Assembly: GCA_965116345.1 (NCBI GenBank)
Contig: OZ220680.1
Coordinates: forward strand, 372,001 to 436,000
Source of the DNA: VXYL01 sp965116345
GTDB taxonomy: Bacteria > Pseudomonadota > Gammaproteobacteria > Pseudomonadales > Azotimanducaceae
Reading direction: 5' to 3'
DNA length: 64,000 nucleotides
Below, piece by piece: positions 54,861 to 62,428 of the stretch (the stretch's first letter is position 1; every line of letters starts with the position of its first letter). A program made the position numbers and the translations under genes. The notes under the pieces were generated by a model. That model searched no databases, was not told the DNA's origin, and saw nothing but the letters and a program-made list of their open reading frames with translations.

Positions 54861-55118
54861 TCGGACAAGGCGCTCGCCGCGCGGGGCGGGGATGGCGACC
54901 GGGGCAGTCGTGCGGTGAGGAGCGTGGTCACGGCCGTGGACCCCGCCATGCGGAAGAACACGGTCGCCATCCCGAACGGCAGCGTCGGCGGCGTCGGCGG
55001 CGTGTCGCGGCCTGTAAAGGGTCTGCTGCGCCGACGGTACCCGTCGCCCTAGACAGGCCGCGCCGCGCCGGGAGCGTCCGCACGTTGCGGCCTATGGCGC
55101 GGCGCGCTACAGTAGGTC

Positions 55119-55391
55119 ATGAAGATCAGGCACCGAGGACTGCGGGCGCTGCACGAGCGGGACAATCCCGCAGGTGTGTCCGCCGACCTGGCGCCACGGC
55201 TCCGGCGCATCCTGTTGCGGCTGCAGGAGGCGACGCATCCGCGAGCAGCCGACGCGCCGGGCTTCCGCCTACATCCCCTGAAGGGCGACCGCGCGGGCCA
55301 GTGGAGCGTTCGCGTCTCCGGCAACTGGCGCGTGGTGTTCCGCTTCGAGGACGGCGAGGCCGTGGACGTGGACCTGATCGACTACCACTGA
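55119..55391 (+). CDS. higB: HigB-type toxin (RelE/ParE superfamily), 90 aa, copy 1
   Basis: ATG at 55119 with AGG four bases upstream; TTGCGG (55085-55090) and TACAGT (55109-55114) 18 bases apart may be the promoter, though very close to the start. The sequence MKIRHRGLRALHERDNPAG, GFRLHPLKGDRAGQWSVRVS, GNWRVVFRFEDGEAVDVDLI, DYH is a full match to the HigB/plasmid-killer family, ribosome-dependent mRNA interferases. The toxin gene precedes the antitoxin, as in higBA. Confidence 0.92.
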   Translation: MKIRHRGLRALHERDNPAGVSADLAPRLRRILLRLQEATHPRAADAPGFRLHPLKGDRAGQWSVRVSGNWRVVFRFEDGEAVDVDLIDYH

Positions 55392-55410
55392 CCAAAGGGG
55401 AGTGCAGACC

Positions 55411-55722
55411 ATGAACGACATTGCAGGCGAGCGCGTCGGCCCGATGCTGAACCCGCCGCACCTGGGCGAACTGATCCGCGAGAGCATGGACGACGTGGGC
55501 TGGAACGTGACGGAGACGGCGGCGCATCTCGGCTGCGAGCGCGGAACCCTGTCGCGGCTCCTGAACGGCAGGACCGGCGTGTCGGCGAACATGGCGCTGG
55601 CGCTGGAGGAGATCGGCTGGGGCACCGCCGATCACTGGATGCGGATGCAGGCGAGCTACGAGCTTGCGCAAGTCCGGCGGAGCCGGACCGCCGAACGGAC
55701 CGCGGGCGCGCTGCAAGCATGA
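55411..55722 (+). CDS. higA: HigA-type antitoxin (HTH-XRE), 103 aa, copy 1
   Basis: ATG at 55411 is chosen: AAGGGGAG is nine bases upstream, whereas the in-frame GTG at 55402 would be too close. LNPPHLGELIRESMDDVGWN is the typical HigA opening. The XRE HTH follows (VTETAAHLGCERGTLSRLLN, GRTGVSANMALALEEIGWG). It neutralises HigB and should repress its own promoter. 19 bases after higB. Confidence 0.92.
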   Translation: MNDIAGERVGPMLNPPHLGELIRESMDDVGWNVTETAAHLGCERGTLSRLLNGRTGVSANMALALEEIGWGTADHWMRMQASYELAQVRRSRTAERTAGALQA

Positions 55723-55762
55723 TCCGGTCTCGCACGTACGTCGCGGGGCGGGGGACCGTTTC

Positions 55763-56314
55763 TTGTTAGAGCCCTGCACAAACCGCAGGGCCGCAAAGTG
55801 GGTTTTGGACGGCTTGGCGCCGTTCAAGACCTTCACCGTCGGGTCGCATGTTCCCCTGCGGTTCGAGCGCTACGCCCGCCTCTCCCATCCGGGCGAAGAT
55901 GGCTGGCTCCCTCGTCGTGTGGCGGTTCCCCTCAAACCGATCCTCTTAAGGCATACGCCCTCCAGGACGAGTTGCTGGTTCGGGGTGTGGCGCGGGTGGG
56001 GCCTGACCTACCAGCCCGACGTCCCGAAGACCATCTATGTCGACACCGGATTTAGGGAGTGGGATCTCTTCAAGGGTTGCCTTGATGTCATGGACCGCGG
56101 GTTCTTCTCGGGCCTGGACGTAGGAGCCAACTTGGTTTGGCCGGACGACAGATCCTGGTTCGTCGCGACCGACATCGACCTCGACCGGACCTACGTCGGG
56201 TGCAGTCGCAACTTGCTTTCCGACCTCCTAATCGAATGCCGCCTCGACGCGGTCGAAGTCCGCGCCGACGATAGCAGCGTTGACGCACGAACGACGACTC
56301 GTCGTAACGAATAA
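55763..56314 (+). CDS. Hypothetical protein, 183 aa, possibly N-terminally shortened
   Basis: Probable start TTG at 55763 with GGGGGACC upstream, just past the end of the higBA repeat. Segments AKWVLDGLAPFKTF, SRTSCWFGVWRGWG, KTIYVDTGFREWDLFKG, DDRSWFVATDIDLDRTYVGC fit a hypothetical family I know from actinobacteria and others (FGVWxG core). In that family more residues lie between the first helix and the CWFGVW part, so the cassette insertion may have replaced or trimmed the 5' end. Function unknown. Confidence 0.5.
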   Translation: MLEPCTNRRAAKWVLDGLAPFKTFTVGSHVPLRFERYARLSHPGEDGWLPRRVAVPLKPILLRHTPSRTSCWFGVWRGWGLTYQPDVPKTIYVDTGFREWDLFKGCLDVMDRGFFSGLDVGANLVWPDDRSWFVATDIDLDRTYVGCSRNLLSDLLIECRLDAVEVRADDSSVDARTTTRRNE

Positions 56315-56334
56315 CCAGACCCGGGAAGCACCGG

Positions 56335-56691
56335 GTGATTTTCGTCGTCGGAGGGTGGCACATACGGTGGGTGCGGCCGCCCGAGAGGTCCATCTGGCCG
56401 GCGCGCTTCCTGCTGGCGCTCGACGAACATCCCTGCCGCGCGGAACTGCTGACCGCGGTGGGGCGCGACATGTACGGTGGCGGCGCGCGGCGCCAGCTGG
56501 TCGAGCCGCCCTTCCACCTGGAGAGCCACCGCTACCAGACGGTGCAGGCCGCAGACTGGATCGCGGCCCTGGTGGGTCGCCTCGGGGCGTTCTGGAAGGA
56601 GCCGGGCGCGTGGCCGGAGAACGAGGTTTTTGTCCGGTACTTCGGGCGCCGTCTGGCGGACGTTCAGGTCAGGAGCGGGATTCGCGGCTGA
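56335..56691 (+). pseudogene. DUF3800 protein, C-terminal remnant, 118 aa
   Basis: From GTG 56335, about 20 unrelated residues are followed by FLLALDEHPCRAELLTAVGR, EPPFHLESHRYQTVQAADWI and ENEVFVRYFGRRLADVQV, the C-terminal third of DUF3800 proteins (RNase H-like fold family found in mobile and defence regions). The N-terminal part with the usual YxDESG motif is absent and not found upstream in any frame, so this is a 5'-truncated remnant. Confidence 0.65.
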
Positions 56692-56869
56692 CCCTGCACG
56701 CCTGAGCCTAGCGCGCAGACGAACCGACGGACGCGGCGGGACCCGGATTTAGCGTTCTGCGTCGAGTTTTCTGCTGGCAGAGTAGTCGGGATCGATGGTA
56801 CGTTGGAGTCGCTTTGCTGCCGACTTCGTGTCGGCGTTGTCGCGTTCCGGCGCGACGTGAAGCAGGTGT

Positions 56870-56980
56870 CGGCGAAAGCCGGCGTTGAAGTACCGGGCGG
56901 AATACCGTCCACACCCGCAGGGGACCGAATCCTCTGCGGGGCTTCCGGTTCTCTGGCGGGATCCTGTAAGGAGAAAGCCA
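56870..56980 (+). ncRNA. Structured leader homologous to the radC leader
   Basis: The series GCCGGCGTT, ACCGGGCGGA, the stem CCGCAGGGGA/TCCTCTGCGG (56915-56939) and GGCGGGATCCTGTAAGGAG runs parallel to the leader of radC on the minus strand (44545-44415), up to the start codon. Stem and spacing are kept although the genes behind differ, which supports an RNA element; radC RNA motif is the best candidate. Confidence 0.6.
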
Positions 56981-57229
56981 ATGGCACCGGAGGAAGAGCG
57001 GTTGGCCGCGGAGTTGAGGAAACTCAACGCGGAAGCGGCTAAGCTGGAGGCGGAAGCGAGGAAACTCGCGCCCGAGACGATGAAGCTGGAAGCCGAAGCG
57101 AAGAAGCTGGACGCCGAAGCCCGAAGGCAGCGGCACGGCACCGTGACGGACGACGCGAAGTTGGTACTGGCCGCGTTCGCGGCCGGGATCGGAACGTTGA
57201 AGGTCGCCGAAAGTCTGGGCTGGCTATAG
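56981..57229 (+). CDS. Coiled-coil small protein with hydrophobic C-terminus, 82 aa
   Basis: ATG at 56981 with AAGGAGA. Regular seven-residue units (KLNAEAAKLEAEARKLAPET, MKLEAEAKKLDAEARR) predict a long charged coiled coil. The last 25 residues (LVLAAFAAGIGTLKVAESLG) are hydrophobic and may insert in the membrane. It is followed after nine bases by a 43-codon membrane peptide gene, so the two probably act together. Sits behind the radC-like leader. Confidence 0.7.
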   Translation: MAPEEERLAAELRKLNAEAAKLEAEARKLAPETMKLEAEAKKLDAEARRQRHGTVTDDAKLVLAAFAAGIGTLKVAESLGWL

Positions 57230-57238
57230 GAGGAAACC

Positions 57239-57370
57239 ATGTTGAAACGACATGAAGTACTGCCGAGCGGGCTCAAGGTCGACCAGGACTGGTGGCGCGC
57301 CATCAAACTGGCCGGTCTGGTCGTGGGCGCCCTCGTGGCGGCCTACGTGGTCAATGCAACGCTCTTGTAA
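57239..57370 (+). CDS. Membrane microprotein, 43 aa
   Basis: ATG at 57239 with AGGAGG six bases upstream, stop TAA at 57368-57370. A charged N-terminal half (MLKRHEVLPSGLKVDQDWWR) is followed by one membrane span (IKLAGLVVGALVAAYVV). Too short for ordinary ORF cut-offs, but the ribosome site and the tight spacing to the coiled-coil gene make it convincing. Function unknown. Confidence 0.7.
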   Translation: MLKRHEVLPSGLKVDQDWWRAIKLAGLVVGALVAAYVVNATLL

Positions 57371-57378
57371 CGCGGAAC

Positions 57379-57401
57379 GGCCCTCCCCTCTGGGGAGGGC
57401 C
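57379..57401 (+). terminator. Perfect hairpin after the microprotein gene
   Basis: 10-bp perfect stem GGCCCTCCCC/GGGGAGGGCC with a TCT loop starting nine bases after the stop codon. No T-run follows, but position and stability suggest transcription ends here. Confidence 0.65.
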
Positions 57402-57450
57402 CGACCGTCGTCTCCGCAGGCTCTTCGCCAAAGCGAGCGACCCGGGCCGG

Positions 57451-57745
57451 TCACCGGCGGCCCGTTCCCGGATTCCGCAGGTCCGCGCGTCGGGCGTCTC
57501 CCGTTCTAACGTAGTCGCTCCGTTGTTGCATGAGCGCCCGGCGGCGTTCGAACAGATGCGAGCGCGCGTACGCGCGTTCGGTGGCGTTGCGCACGGTGTG
57601 CGCAAGGGCCGCCTCCATGACCGCGTGCGGCGTCTCGGTGCGCTCGGCGGCCCAGTCCCGGACCGAGGACCGGAATCCGTGATGCACGGCGTCGATGCCC
57701 GCCTTGCGGGCCACCCGGCCGATCGCGGCGATGGTCAGCAGCGTT
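57451..57745 (-). pseudogene. Tyrosine integrase C-terminal remnant 1
   Basis: Reads ARKAGIDAVHHGFRSSVRDW, AALAHTVRNATERAYARSHL, FERRRALMQQRSDYV: the HxxR box, the later His and the Tyr of a P4-like integrase. The N-terminal and central parts are missing; upstream the frame runs into unrelated sequence resembling the 48.7-kb debris. Confidence 0.75.
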
Positions 57746-57988
57746 TTTTGGCTTCGTCGAGGGGTAAGGCTCCGTCGAGGGCCGACGGGCTGGCTGGCGG
57801 CGATCTGGTGGCCCTGGCGGGCGATCTGGAGTGATGCGACGGTCGCCACAGTTGCCTCGTTCGATACTTGGGCCGCGTTTTCGAGAACCAGGGCACTGTG
57901 GGGCGCGATTTCCATGAAGATCTCGGTGGATACGCTGTGAACAAGCGCCGCAATCGTGCGACGGGTGGAGTAGCCGCGGTCTGGGCGC

Positions 57989-58330
57989 TTAGCCGGAGGC
58001 GGCGAGATAGTCGGCCCATTGCTGCATGAGCGTCCTGCGGCGATCGAACAGGTCGCTGCGGCGGTAGGCGGCCTCCACGCGGTCGCGGTTGACGTGCGCG
58101 AGGGCGAGCTCGCAGACCTCGCGCGGCGCGTCGGTGCACTCGGCGGCCCAGTCCCGGAAGCTCGAACGAAACCCGTGCGGCAGGGACGTCGATGCCGCGC
58201 GCGTGGAGGAGCTTGGCCAGCGTCTGCGCGCGCTGCACGCACCCGGTGGGGGACGGGAACAGGATGCCGTCGCCGTGGGTCCGTTCCCGCCGCGCCTCAT
58301 CGAGGACGCGAAGGGCGCGGTGGAGACTGA
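57989..58330 (-). pseudogene. Tyrosine integrase C-terminal remnant 2
   Basis: Two frames together read ALRVLDEARRERTHGDGILF, PSPTGCVQRAQTLAKLLHAR, then after a shift near 58190 LPHGFRSSFRDWAAECTDAP, AHVNRDRVEAAYRRSDLFDR and a stop at 57989. About 115 residues of a P4-like integrase with a frameshift between catalytic blocks. Its inner end coincides with copy 2 of the 50-bp repeat. Confidence 0.75.
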
Positions 58331-58378
58331 ATGCGTACGAGCGCGATTACTCGTCTGGCGGTGGGAACGCGGGCACCG
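58329..58378. repeat. 50-bp direct repeat, copy 2
   Basis: Same as 48173-48222 except one base. Immediately followed by a short self-complementary CCCAC-AGC-GTGGG element near 58396. Confidence 0.7.
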
Positions 58379-58555
58379 CGACTTTCAAGTCCGTCCCACA
58401 GCGTGGGGGCGTTAGCCGGCGCGGGAACGGTCCAGACGCGCATTCGGGCACATTTCGCGACGTCGCGCCAGACGGGATGGTGGGGGTGTTCGGCGGCGGA
58501 GTCCCTGTTTGCGCGGGCGGCAAGCGTCGGCCATCATTGCATATTCGGCGTGGCG

Positions 58556-59197
58556 ATGGAGCGCCCGGTGTTAAACGAAACTGCGGATGCGAATGCCGCG
58601 CTAATCGGGGCATTGCGATGTCTAGGCGACGAATTCAAGGCGAGCGATTTGGCCGCCGCGTTGCTGAAGTCCAAGAACGAAAAGCTGCTGCGCAACGCAC
58701 TGGCATCTCGTATTGGTGCGATGCTCGCGCAAGCTCCGCCGTTTCGTGTCGTTCGAGAGTGGGGGCGGGGTGTCAGCGGACTTGGCCGAAAGAGAATAGA
58801 CCTTGCGGTGCTACGCGGTGACCGCCCAGTAGTGCTGCTTGAGGCAAAGGTAGCCATGTCGTTTGATCTGATAGTAAAGAGCGACCGCCGCTACCCGTCG
58901 GGAGAGGTCCGGAAGGACATCGAGAAACTCCGGGGAGTGGAGTTCGACGCTGAGCGATACGTGTTGCTCCTCGTGACGCACAATCACAAAGTGCCTGGCG
59001 ATGAGTATCGTGAATCCATTCCATACTTCGACGGGATGGAGAGGCATGCGCCCGTCAGCAGGGAGAAGATCAATGACGGCTTCGAGCGCTTCCTCGAGGC
59101 GGTGGGTAAACTCCCCGTGTTGGCGTCCGGCGAGATTTCCGCAGGGTACGCCTTCAATACCGAGGTAAGCGTGTTCTGGTGGTTGTTGGTGGTTTGA
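58556..59197 (+). CDS. PD-(D/E)XK nuclease-like protein, 213 aa
   Basis: ATG at 58556; no strong ribosome site, and the frame is open further upstream into repeat sequence. Helical N-terminus (SKNEKLLRNALASRIGAMLA), then the core RKRIDLAVL and PVVLLEAKVAMSFDL, where Asp and the ExK (EAK) fit a PD-(D/E)XK nuclease fold. C-terminal AERYVLLLVTHNHKVPGDEY and an IPYFDGMERH segment. Size and layout are compatible with an orphan restriction-type or island nuclease. Base composition is lower in GC than flanking genes. No methylase partner adjoins it. Confidence 0.6.
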   Translation: MERPVLNETADANAALIGALRCLGDEFKASDLAAALLKSKNEKLLRNALASRIGAMLAQAPPFRVVREWGRGVSGLGRKRIDLAVLRGDRPVVLLEAKVAMSFDLIVKSDRRYPSGEVRKDIEKLRGVEFDAERYVLLLVTHNHKVPGDEYRESIPYFDGMERHAPVSREKINDGFERFLEAVGKLPVLASGEISAGYAFNTEVSVFWWLLVV

Positions 59198-59247
59198 ACT
59201 GACCGGAGCCGGACTGACGGAGCGCCGACCGGAGAACGGAGGAGACC

Positions 59248-59448
59248 GTGAACATGATCGACGACGCGCCCCTCGACGCGGCCACCTGCGCATTCGCCGT
59301 GGAGCCGGAGATCGACGATGAGCGCGACGGCGACCTGATGCGCGACCTGTGGCAGACGGCGCCAGGCGACTACGGCGTGCCATACGCAATGGTGCTGTGC
59401 AGAAAACGGCAAGACCGCAGCGGCGCCGGCAGCGCACTTGGTGACTGA
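59248..59448 (+). CDS. Small hypothetical protein, 66 aa
   Basis: GTG at 59248 with GGAGGAGA five bases upstream; an in-frame ATG follows two codons later. Acidic N-terminal part (IDDAPLDAATCAFAVEPEID, DERDGDLMRDLWQTAPGDYG), no family recognised. It may be a real short gene between the nuclease-like and NERD genes or a remnant. Confidence 0.4.
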   Translation: MNMIDDAPLDAATCAFAVEPEIDDERDGDLMRDLWQTAPGDYGVPYAMVLCRKRQDRSGAGSALGD

Positions 59449-59514
59449 CCTCTGCGGCGTCGTGGACGGCGAGTCCGATGTCTTTCGCGTCGCCGATGTT
59501 CCGGATCAACCCCG

Positions 59515-60489
59515 ATGATTGTCAAGCGTTACATCGAGCCCGCGCAATCACGAGACCCGCGCGAGCGCGCTGGGGCCGTAGCAGAAGGACAGATGGCTCA
59601 CTATCTGCACCGGAAGTTCCAGGACAATCCTGCAGTTTGCGTTCTGCACCAGTTGAGGATCGAGGATGCGGATCAGCCCGAACAGAACGGGTCCGCAGGA
59701 GTGGTCCAGATCGATCATCTGGTGGTGCATCGTTGGGGACTCTTCCTCGTCGAGAGCAAGTCGGTGATGGAAGCGGTGCAGGTTCGATCCGATGGGGATG
59801 GTGGCGACGAGTGGACCCGGACGTACCGCGGAGAGCAGAGGGGCATTCCGTCGCCCATTCGTCAGGCGAGACGGCAGTCGGAGTTTCTCCGGACACTCTT
59901 AAACCGTCACCGGAGGAATCTGGTCGGTAGAGTTCCATTCGGATTTCGTACGTTGGCGAGGTTGCTGGGTCGCGGGGACCAACGCGGTTTCGCATATGCG
60001 CCAATGCAGTTGGTGATCGCGGTGTCGGACAGCGGCAGGATCTGCCGTCTGGATGGCTGGAAGCCGCCGCAGAAGCCGTTTCGTGTGTTAGTCAAAAAGG
60101 CCGACCTGGTGCCCGACGAGATCGAACGGGAGCTGGACCGGCACCGAACCGGCGCGAATGTTCTGCATGTCAAACCAGTGGGCGAATACGGCCTGTGGAG
60201 CATGGAGGCCGAGGAGGTTGCCTGGGTCGCGAAGTTCCTGGCGGGATGCCACGTGGATCGGTCGGCTGACTCGTCGATGCCTGTAGGGAGACGGGATGAC
60301 GCCGCGAAACGGGGTTGGCACAACAAGCTCCGGGACCGGTACGCGAACGCTTACAAGCCGTGGTCGCGAGAGGATGACCGCGAACTGCTCCGCTTGCACG
60401 AGGACGGATGGGGCAACGTGGACCTTGCGCAACGGTTCGGGAGGCAACCCAGCGCGATCAAGTCCAGGCTCCGGAAGCTGACGGAATGA
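59515..60489 (+). CDS. NERD-domain protein with C-terminal Myb/SANT-like HTH, 324 aa
   Basis: ATG at 59515. The NERD (nuclease-related) core is visible: AGVVQIDHLVVHRWGLFLVE followed by SKS gives the D...ExK-like triad; the preceding EGQMAHYLHRKF is the usual first helix. The middle contains LVIAVSDSGRICRL. The C-terminal 45 residues (KPWSREDDRELLRLHEDGWG, VDLAQRFGRQPSAIKSRLRK) form a Myb/SANT-like DNA-binding helix bundle. NERD proteins are often fused to helicases or kinases; this fusion suggests a DNA-targeted nuclease or sensor. It lies within the segment bracketed by the two higBA copies. Confidence 0.75.
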   Translation: MIVKRYIEPAQSRDPRERAGAVAEGQMAHYLHRKFQDNPAVCVLHQLRIEDADQPEQNGSAGVVQIDHLVVHRWGLFLVESKSVMEAVQVRSDGDGGDEWTRTYRGEQRGIPSPIRQARRQSEFLRTLLNRHRRNLVGRVPFGFRTLARLLGRGDQRGFAYAPMQLVIAVSDSGRICRLDGWKPPQKPFRVLVKKADLVPDEIERELDRHRTGANVLHVKPVGEYGLWSMEAEEVAWVAKFLAGCHVDRSADSSMPVGRRDDAAKRGWHNKLRDRYANAYKPWSREDDRELLRLHEDGWGNVDLAQRFGRQPSAIKSRLRKLTE

Positions 60490-60558
60490 CTAGCCTACGG
60501 TGCACCAGATGGTTTCCTGCGGAGTGCCGCCATTGCATTCACGCATACGGGGGCTTAT

Positions 60559-60750
60559 CTAGCCGACCCAGCTCTGCATGAGCATCCTGGGGCGGTCGAA
60601 CAGGTCGCACGCGGTACGGGGCCTCGACGCGGTCGCCGTTGACGTGCACGAACGCGAGTTCGCAGGCCTCCCGCCGCGTGGAGGTGGCACTCGGCGGGTC
60701 AGTCGCGAAAGCTGATGCGCGACCCTTCCGGCACGGCGTCAATCTCCAGA
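60559..60750 (-). pseudogene. Tyrosine integrase C-terminal remnant 3
   Basis: Frames mix, but FVHVNGDRVEAPYR, CDLFDRPRMLMQSWVG and a stop at 60559 are recognisable as the last 50 or so residues of the same integrase family as remnants 1 and 2. Heavily decayed. Confidence 0.55.
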
Positions 60751-60884
60751 ACCCGCACAATCATGGAAGCGTCGCGCGTGTGTGCGCTCAGTTGTGCTCG
60801 CCGCGTTGGAAGCGAGCTCCGGGGGTCGCGAGCAGGTACGCGGAGGGGTCTGCACGCGAGATCGTGCGCGGTTCGGTGGAAACC

Positions 60885-60939
60885 CCGTCCCGACGCTGTG
60901 GGACGCGACTTTTGAGTCCGTCCCACAGCGTCGGGGCGG
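60885..60939. repeat. Long inverted repeat
   Basis: Arms 60885-60904 and 60920-60939 are complementary over 20 bases with one mismatch, separated by 15 bases. Part of the right arm (GTCCCACAGCGT) recurs at 58391-58405. It is in a 520-base interval (60490-61011) without an intact gene. Confidence 0.75.
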
Positions 60940-61011
60940 AACCCGGAATCGCGGCAACAGGGTCGTGTCGCAGGACGTGGCGCAAGGTCCGGGCGAGTTG
61001 TGGCGGCGCGG

Positions 61012-61443
61012 TCAGCCGATCTCGAAGGAGAGTCGGGTGCGGATGTCGTCGAGGTCCGGCGTACCGGCGATCTCGGTGCGGGCGTAGACGGCGTACTCGC
61101 CGAAGCGGCGTTCGATGCGGCGCATGACGGCGTCGGCGTGGGCTTCGAGTTCGTCGATATACGGCCCAAACTCGCAGCCACCGACGGTCTCGATGTACCA
61201 GGAGCGGATCAGCCGCGGCCACGACTTCGGTGGAGTGTGTGCGCAGTCGGAACAGCGCGATTCGCCGGGCATGGCACGGCGTCGTCCGCAGCGCGTGCAG
61301 ACGGCCTTGGCGGCGAGCCTGGCGTAGCGCTTGCGGGAGCTGGCGGCCGCCTTGTCGAGACACGGACGGCACCTCTTGCGGTTCGGCGCGGCGGGTCGGC
61401 GGCGGCAGTGGTTGCAGTCTGGCGTGCGGGCGGTGGTGGTCAT
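61012..61443 (-). CDS. CxxC zinc-ribbon-like protein, 143 aa
   Basis: ATG at 61443 with GGAG six bases upstream. Four Cys pairs in the first 70 residues (CNHC, CRPC, CTRC, CSDC) form two zinc-ribbon-like knuckles among Arg-rich linkers, a nucleic-acid-binding look. The C-terminal half (SWYIETVGGCEFGPYIDELE, RIERRFGEYAVYARTEIAGT) is helical. No family recognised. Confidence 0.65.
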   Translation of the reverse strand: MTTTARTPDCNHCRRRPAAPNRKRCRPCLDKAAASSRKRYARLAAKAVCTRCGRRRAMPGESRCSDCAHTPPKSWPRLIRSWYIETVGGCEFGPYIDELEAHADAVMRRIERRFGEYAVYARTEIAGTPDLDDIRTRLSFEIG

Positions 61444-61630
61444 GTTCGACTCCGGCATTGAATGGAATGCCCCGAAACCGGACGGGCGCGCGCAGGCCGG
61501 GCACCCGCAGGGCCGCAACGCAGTGGAGGACCCGGCGAAGCCGGGTCCTGCGCCCAGGCGCTGACGTCGAGATGGTCGGTCCACTGCCGTGCGAGCGTCG
61601 GTTGGCATTGCCGACAGTCGGCGTTTCCGC

Positions 61631-61660
61631 ACGGGCGTTGCCGACACGGGCGTTGCCGAC
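61631..61660. repeat. 15-bp tandem duplication before higBA copy 2
   Basis: ACGGGCGTTGCCGAC occurs twice in tandem, ending exactly where the 676-bp repeat begins; a third, partial unit starts the repeat (ACGTTGC). It may be a trace of the duplication event. Confidence 0.6.
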
Positions 61661-61697
61661 ACGTTGCGGCCTATGGCGCGGCGCGCTACAGTAGGTC

Positions 61698-61970
61698 ATG
61701 AAGATCAGGCACCGAGGACTGCGGGCGCTGCACGAGCGGGATAGTCCCCTTGGTGTGTCCGCCGACCTGGCGCCACGGCTCCGGCGCATCCTGTTGCGGC
61801 TGCAGGAGGCGACGCATCCACGAGCTGCCGATGCGCCGGGCTTCCGGCTGCATCCCCTGAAGGGCGACCGCGCGGGTCAGTGGAGCGTTCGCGTCTCCGG
61901 CAACTGGCGCGTGGTGTTCCGCTTCGAGGACGGCGAGGCCGTGGATGTGGACCTGATCGACTACCACTGA
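61698..61970 (+). CDS. higB: HigB-type toxin, 90 aa, copy 2
   Basis: Same as copy 1 except two substitutions near residues 16 and 18 (DSPLGV instead of DNPAGV) and silent changes. The catalytic C-terminal part (LHPLKGDRAGQWSVRVSGNW) is identical. Upstream sequence is shared only for 38 bases, so the basal promoter is the same. Confidence 0.92.
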   Translation: MKIRHRGLRALHERDSPLGVSADLAPRLRRILLRLQEATHPRAADAPGFRLHPLKGDRAGQWSVRVSGNWRVVFRFEDGEAVDVDLIDYH

Positions 61971-61989
61971 CCAAAGGGGAGTGCAGACC

Positions 61990-62301
61990 ATGAACGACAT
62001 TGCAGGCGAGCGCGTCGGCCCGATGCTGAACCCGCCGCACCTGGGCGAACTGATCCGCGAGAGCATGGACGACGTGGGCTGGAACGTGACGGAGACGGCG
62101 GCGCATCTCGGCTGCGAGCGCGGAACCCTGTCGCGGCTCCTGAACGGCAGGACCGGCGTGTCGGCGAACATGGCGCTGGCGCTGGAGGAGATCGGCTGGG
62201 GCACCGCCGATCACTGGATGCGGATGCAGGCGAGCTACGAGCTTGCGCAAGTCCGGCGGAGCCGGACCGCCGAACGGACCGCGGGCGCGCTGCAAGCATG
62301 A
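61990..62301 (+). CDS. higA: HigA-type antitoxin, 103 aa, copy 2
   Basis: The protein is identical to copy 1. Because the antitoxins are the same, each should neutralise both toxins and repress both promoters, so loss of one locus would be tolerated. Confidence 0.92.
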   Translation: MNDIAGERVGPMLNPPHLGELIRESMDDVGWNVTETAAHLGCERGTLSRLLNGRTGVSANMALALEEIGWGTADHWMRMQASYELAQVRRSRTAERTAGALQA

Positions 62302-62428
62302 TCCGGTCTCGCACGTACGTCGCGGGGCGGGGGACTGTCCCGGCTGTTGCCGTTGCTTCGCGGGGACCGCATTCAAACAACGGCGGTCGGCTCCTTCTGC
62401 GGCGAATGACGGGCGGCTGCGCCGACTG

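Larger units (their letters stand above)
55081..55756. repeat. 676-bp direct repeat, copy 1 (carries higBA)
   Basis: Matches 61660-62335 at a constant offset of 6579 with a few scattered differences, including two close substitutions in higB. The repeat starts about 38 bases before higB and ends 34 bases past higA, so it is a self-contained toxin-antitoxin cassette. Confidence 0.9.
61660..62335. repeat. 676-bp direct repeat, copy 2 (carries higBA)
   Basis: Second copy of 55081-55756, same orientation. Recombination between the two would remove 6579 bases including the nuclease-like genes and leave one higBA. Confidence 0.9.

Noticed and set aside
57695..57940. Short plus-strand frames around 57.7-57.9 kb
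   Set aside because: Antisense to integrase remnant 1 and to the AAQVSNEA-type debris; no ribosome site.
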